A stretch of DNA of 25,372 nucleotides from positions 3,223 to 28,594 of the forward strand of contig DIUL01000028.1 of assembly GCA_002422345.1 (NCBI GenBank), in the 5' to 3' direction. Positions 24,364 to 25,372 of the stretch are shown here, piece after piece (positions within the stretch are counted from its first letter, which is position 1; every line of letters begins with the position of its first letter). The DNA comes from Acetobacteraceae bacterium UBA6159 (GTDB lineage: Bacteria > Pseudomonadota > Alphaproteobacteria > Acetobacterales > Acetobacteraceae). The notes under the pieces were generated by a model. It was given only the letters and a program-made list of their open reading frames with translations, made no database searches and was not told where the DNA came from. A program made the translations under genes and the position numbers.

Positions 24364-24461
24364 TTTAAACTTGCTCCGACCGCGTGAAGGGCATGCGCCG
24401 CTTCTCCGCCTGACGATGATCCCGATCTGAAATATGCATTCGTAACGACGACGGGGTGGCG

Positions 24462-24947
24462 CTATGGCACCGCAAGAATCGGGTTCCCATTGCTATCCAC
24501 CAACGAGACCCCATCCACGATCTCAAGGGAATTGTCCGGAGAGTCCGGATTGGCCAGAGAGACCACCGGAAGCAGGATACTGCGGAGCAGCGTCCTGCCA
24601 TTAGTGGTCGAAACCTCGATCGTCACCGTATAGACAGTCCCGCTCTGACCGCCCGCCAGCCAAACCACCACGCGGGTGCCGTCCGCGGCCGAGCTGAGGA
24701 CAGCCAGATCACCGGCGGCGTTGGGGGTGACGGAGATGTCCATCGTCTCGATGGAATCGCCGTCATCACCCACAAGAGCAGGGCCGATATCTACTTGGTA
24801 ATCCAGTACGTCCCGCGGGTCCTTCGACGCCCAGTTGAGCGGCGCCGGCACCGATACGCTGGCTCCTCGCGGAACGGGAATGAACGAATCAATTACGACA
24901 ACCCGACTGTCGCTCGGCTTCCACAAATGCGTGGCAAGTGTGGGCAT
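24462..24947 (-). CDS. Probable phage fibre-tail adaptor protein
   Basis: The 161-residue protein has no signal peptide or membrane span. Its pattern DPRDVLDYQVDIGPALVGDD, then VVVWLAGGQSGTVYTVTIEV, then TTNGRTLLRSILLPV resembles the family often labelled phage fibre-tail adaptor, which joins fibres to the tail tube end. The start MPT recalls the first residues of the two fibre proteins. The ATG at 24947 has AGGAG 8 bases upstream. It lies between the glycine-rich fibre gene (50-base gap) and the large fibre gene (98-base gap, in which nothing else was recognised). The family match is from memory of its pattern, so the name is tentative. Confidence 0.6.
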   Translation of the reverse strand: MPTLATHLWKPSDSRVVVIDSFIPVPRGASVSVPAPLNWASKDPRDVLDYQVDIGPALVGDDGDSIETMDISVTPNAAGDLAVLSSAADGTRVVVWLAGGQSGTVYTVTIEVSTTNGRTLLRSILLPVVSLANPDSPDNSLEIVDGVSLVDSNGNPILAVP

Positions 24948-24997
24948 GAAGGATACTCCTCAACACTGGCGATAATTGGAAGTAACGCCCGGAGGGC

Positions 24998-25372
24998 CTA
25001 CCAGCGCACCACGACGAAGCCCCCTGCCCCGGCCGCCCCATTATAGGGCGTCAGGCTGTCAGCCCCTGTTCCCGCACCGGCCGCACCACCGCCCGGGAAG
25101 ACGCCAGGACCGCCAGTCGTGCCGGAATTCTGCGCACCACCCATCGGGGCCGCGCCACCCATGCCACCCTGGTTGTGCAGCCCACCCTGCCCCGCGGAGC
25201 CCGTCAGATTGACGTCGCCGCCCACGCCGGTCCCAGCCGGTGTGCCACCGTGCTGAGGCGCGCTCGCGTTCGCGAGATAGTTCAAGGAACCACCCGTTGC
25301 ACTGACAAAACTGCCGAAACTGGATGCACCGCCAGACCCGGGGTTCGCACAAGGCTGTTCAACGCTATGAAA
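24998..25372 (-). CDS. Glycine-rich tail-fibre-like protein, 5' end outside window
   Basis: The frame is open to the right edge, so the gene starts beyond it; the visible part is 124 residues. It has a GGASSFGSFVSATGG segment, then Gly/Ala/Asn/Thr-rich sequence (GGMGGAAPMGG, GPGVFPGGGAAGAG), and ends in AGGFVVVRW. This is the usual layout of glycine-rich fibre tips, in which a polyglycine-II type core ends in a short hydrophobic strand. A TTG at 25285 could pass as a start, but upstream codons continue the same pattern without a stop, so it is internal. It is the first visible gene of the tail block and sits 50 bases before the adaptor gene. Confidence 0.7.
   Translation of the reverse strand, partial: FHSVEQPCANPGSGGASSFGSFVSATGGSLNYLANASAPQHGGTPAGTGVGGDVNLTGSAGQGGLHNQGGMGGAAPMGGAQNSGTTGGPGVFPGGGAAGAGTGADSLTPYNGAAGAGGFVVVRW

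Larger units (their letters stand above)
17425..25372 (-). mobile_element. Phage-type tail-fibre gene block (prophage, GTA or tail-derived particle), open at right
   Basis: Five consecutive minus-strand genes encode tail-fibre type proteins: a glycine-rich fibre (partial), a fibre-tail adaptor-like protein, two large fibres with a shared N-terminal module, and a LamG/SGNH-esterase protein. Spacings are short (0, 33, 98 and 50 bases), so they look like one transcription unit coming from beyond the right edge. No integrase, repressor, lysis gene, capsid, terminase or flanking tRNA/att repeat is seen. The block stops 16 bases from a metabolic gene. That favours a gene-transfer-agent-like or decayed element over an intact prophage, but the visible part is too small to decide. 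Confidence 0.65.

Overview
The window is GC-rich bacterial chromosome, most likely from an alphaproteobacterium of the Rhodospirillales/Acetobacteraceae kind. This rests on base composition, on the aroQ-accB-accC order, on a ComF gene near an NDUFAF5-like methyltransferase, and on the style of the tail-fibre proteins. It is inference from family resemblance, not a database match.

The left two thirds (1-17408) is housekeeping and accessory metabolism. It starts with the 3' part of pnp and a terminator-like hairpin. A plus-strand run follows: an NPD/nitronate monooxygenase-like flavoprotein with a C-terminal cysteine cluster, queC (7-deazaguanine synthesis) and a small secreted Rap1a/Tai-like protein. 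Facing it are a metal-binding HMA protein and a zinc cyclase/hydrolase. These diverge from an Asp/Glu racemase/maleate isomerase-like gene across a gap that holds an interrupted inverted repeat. A minus-strand group (four-domain rhodanese, ComF, sulfotransferase) runs away from a divergent NDUFAF5-like methyltransferase. Next comes a minus-strand run of a membrane-anchored J-domain protein, a THI5/NMT1-like binding protein without a signal peptide, and an alpha/beta hydrolase. The aroQ-accB-accC operon (first steps of fatty acid synthesis, plus a shikimate enzyme) diverges from thiS-thiG (thiamine thiazole synthesis), which is followed by a zinc alcohol dehydrogenase.

The right third (17425-25372, open at the right edge) is a minus-strand block of five phage-type genes. 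In transcription order they are: a glycine-rich fibre protein (partial), a probable fibre-tail adaptor, a 989-residue fibre with nine tandem repeats and a pectate-lyase-like start to its next domain, a 621-residue fibre with two fibronectin III domains, and a 689-residue LamG plus SGNH-esterase protein. The two large fibres share an N-terminal module. The block looks like the distal tail and receptor-binding end of a prophage, a gene transfer agent or a tail-derived particle. No integrase, capsid, terminase, lysis gene or att site is visible in the window.

No rRNA, tRNA or CRISPR array was found. No stretch longer than about 200 bases lacks a gene. The best candidates for something new are the tail block, with its paired adaptor modules and built-in esterase, and several enzymes whose active sites depart from the family rule.
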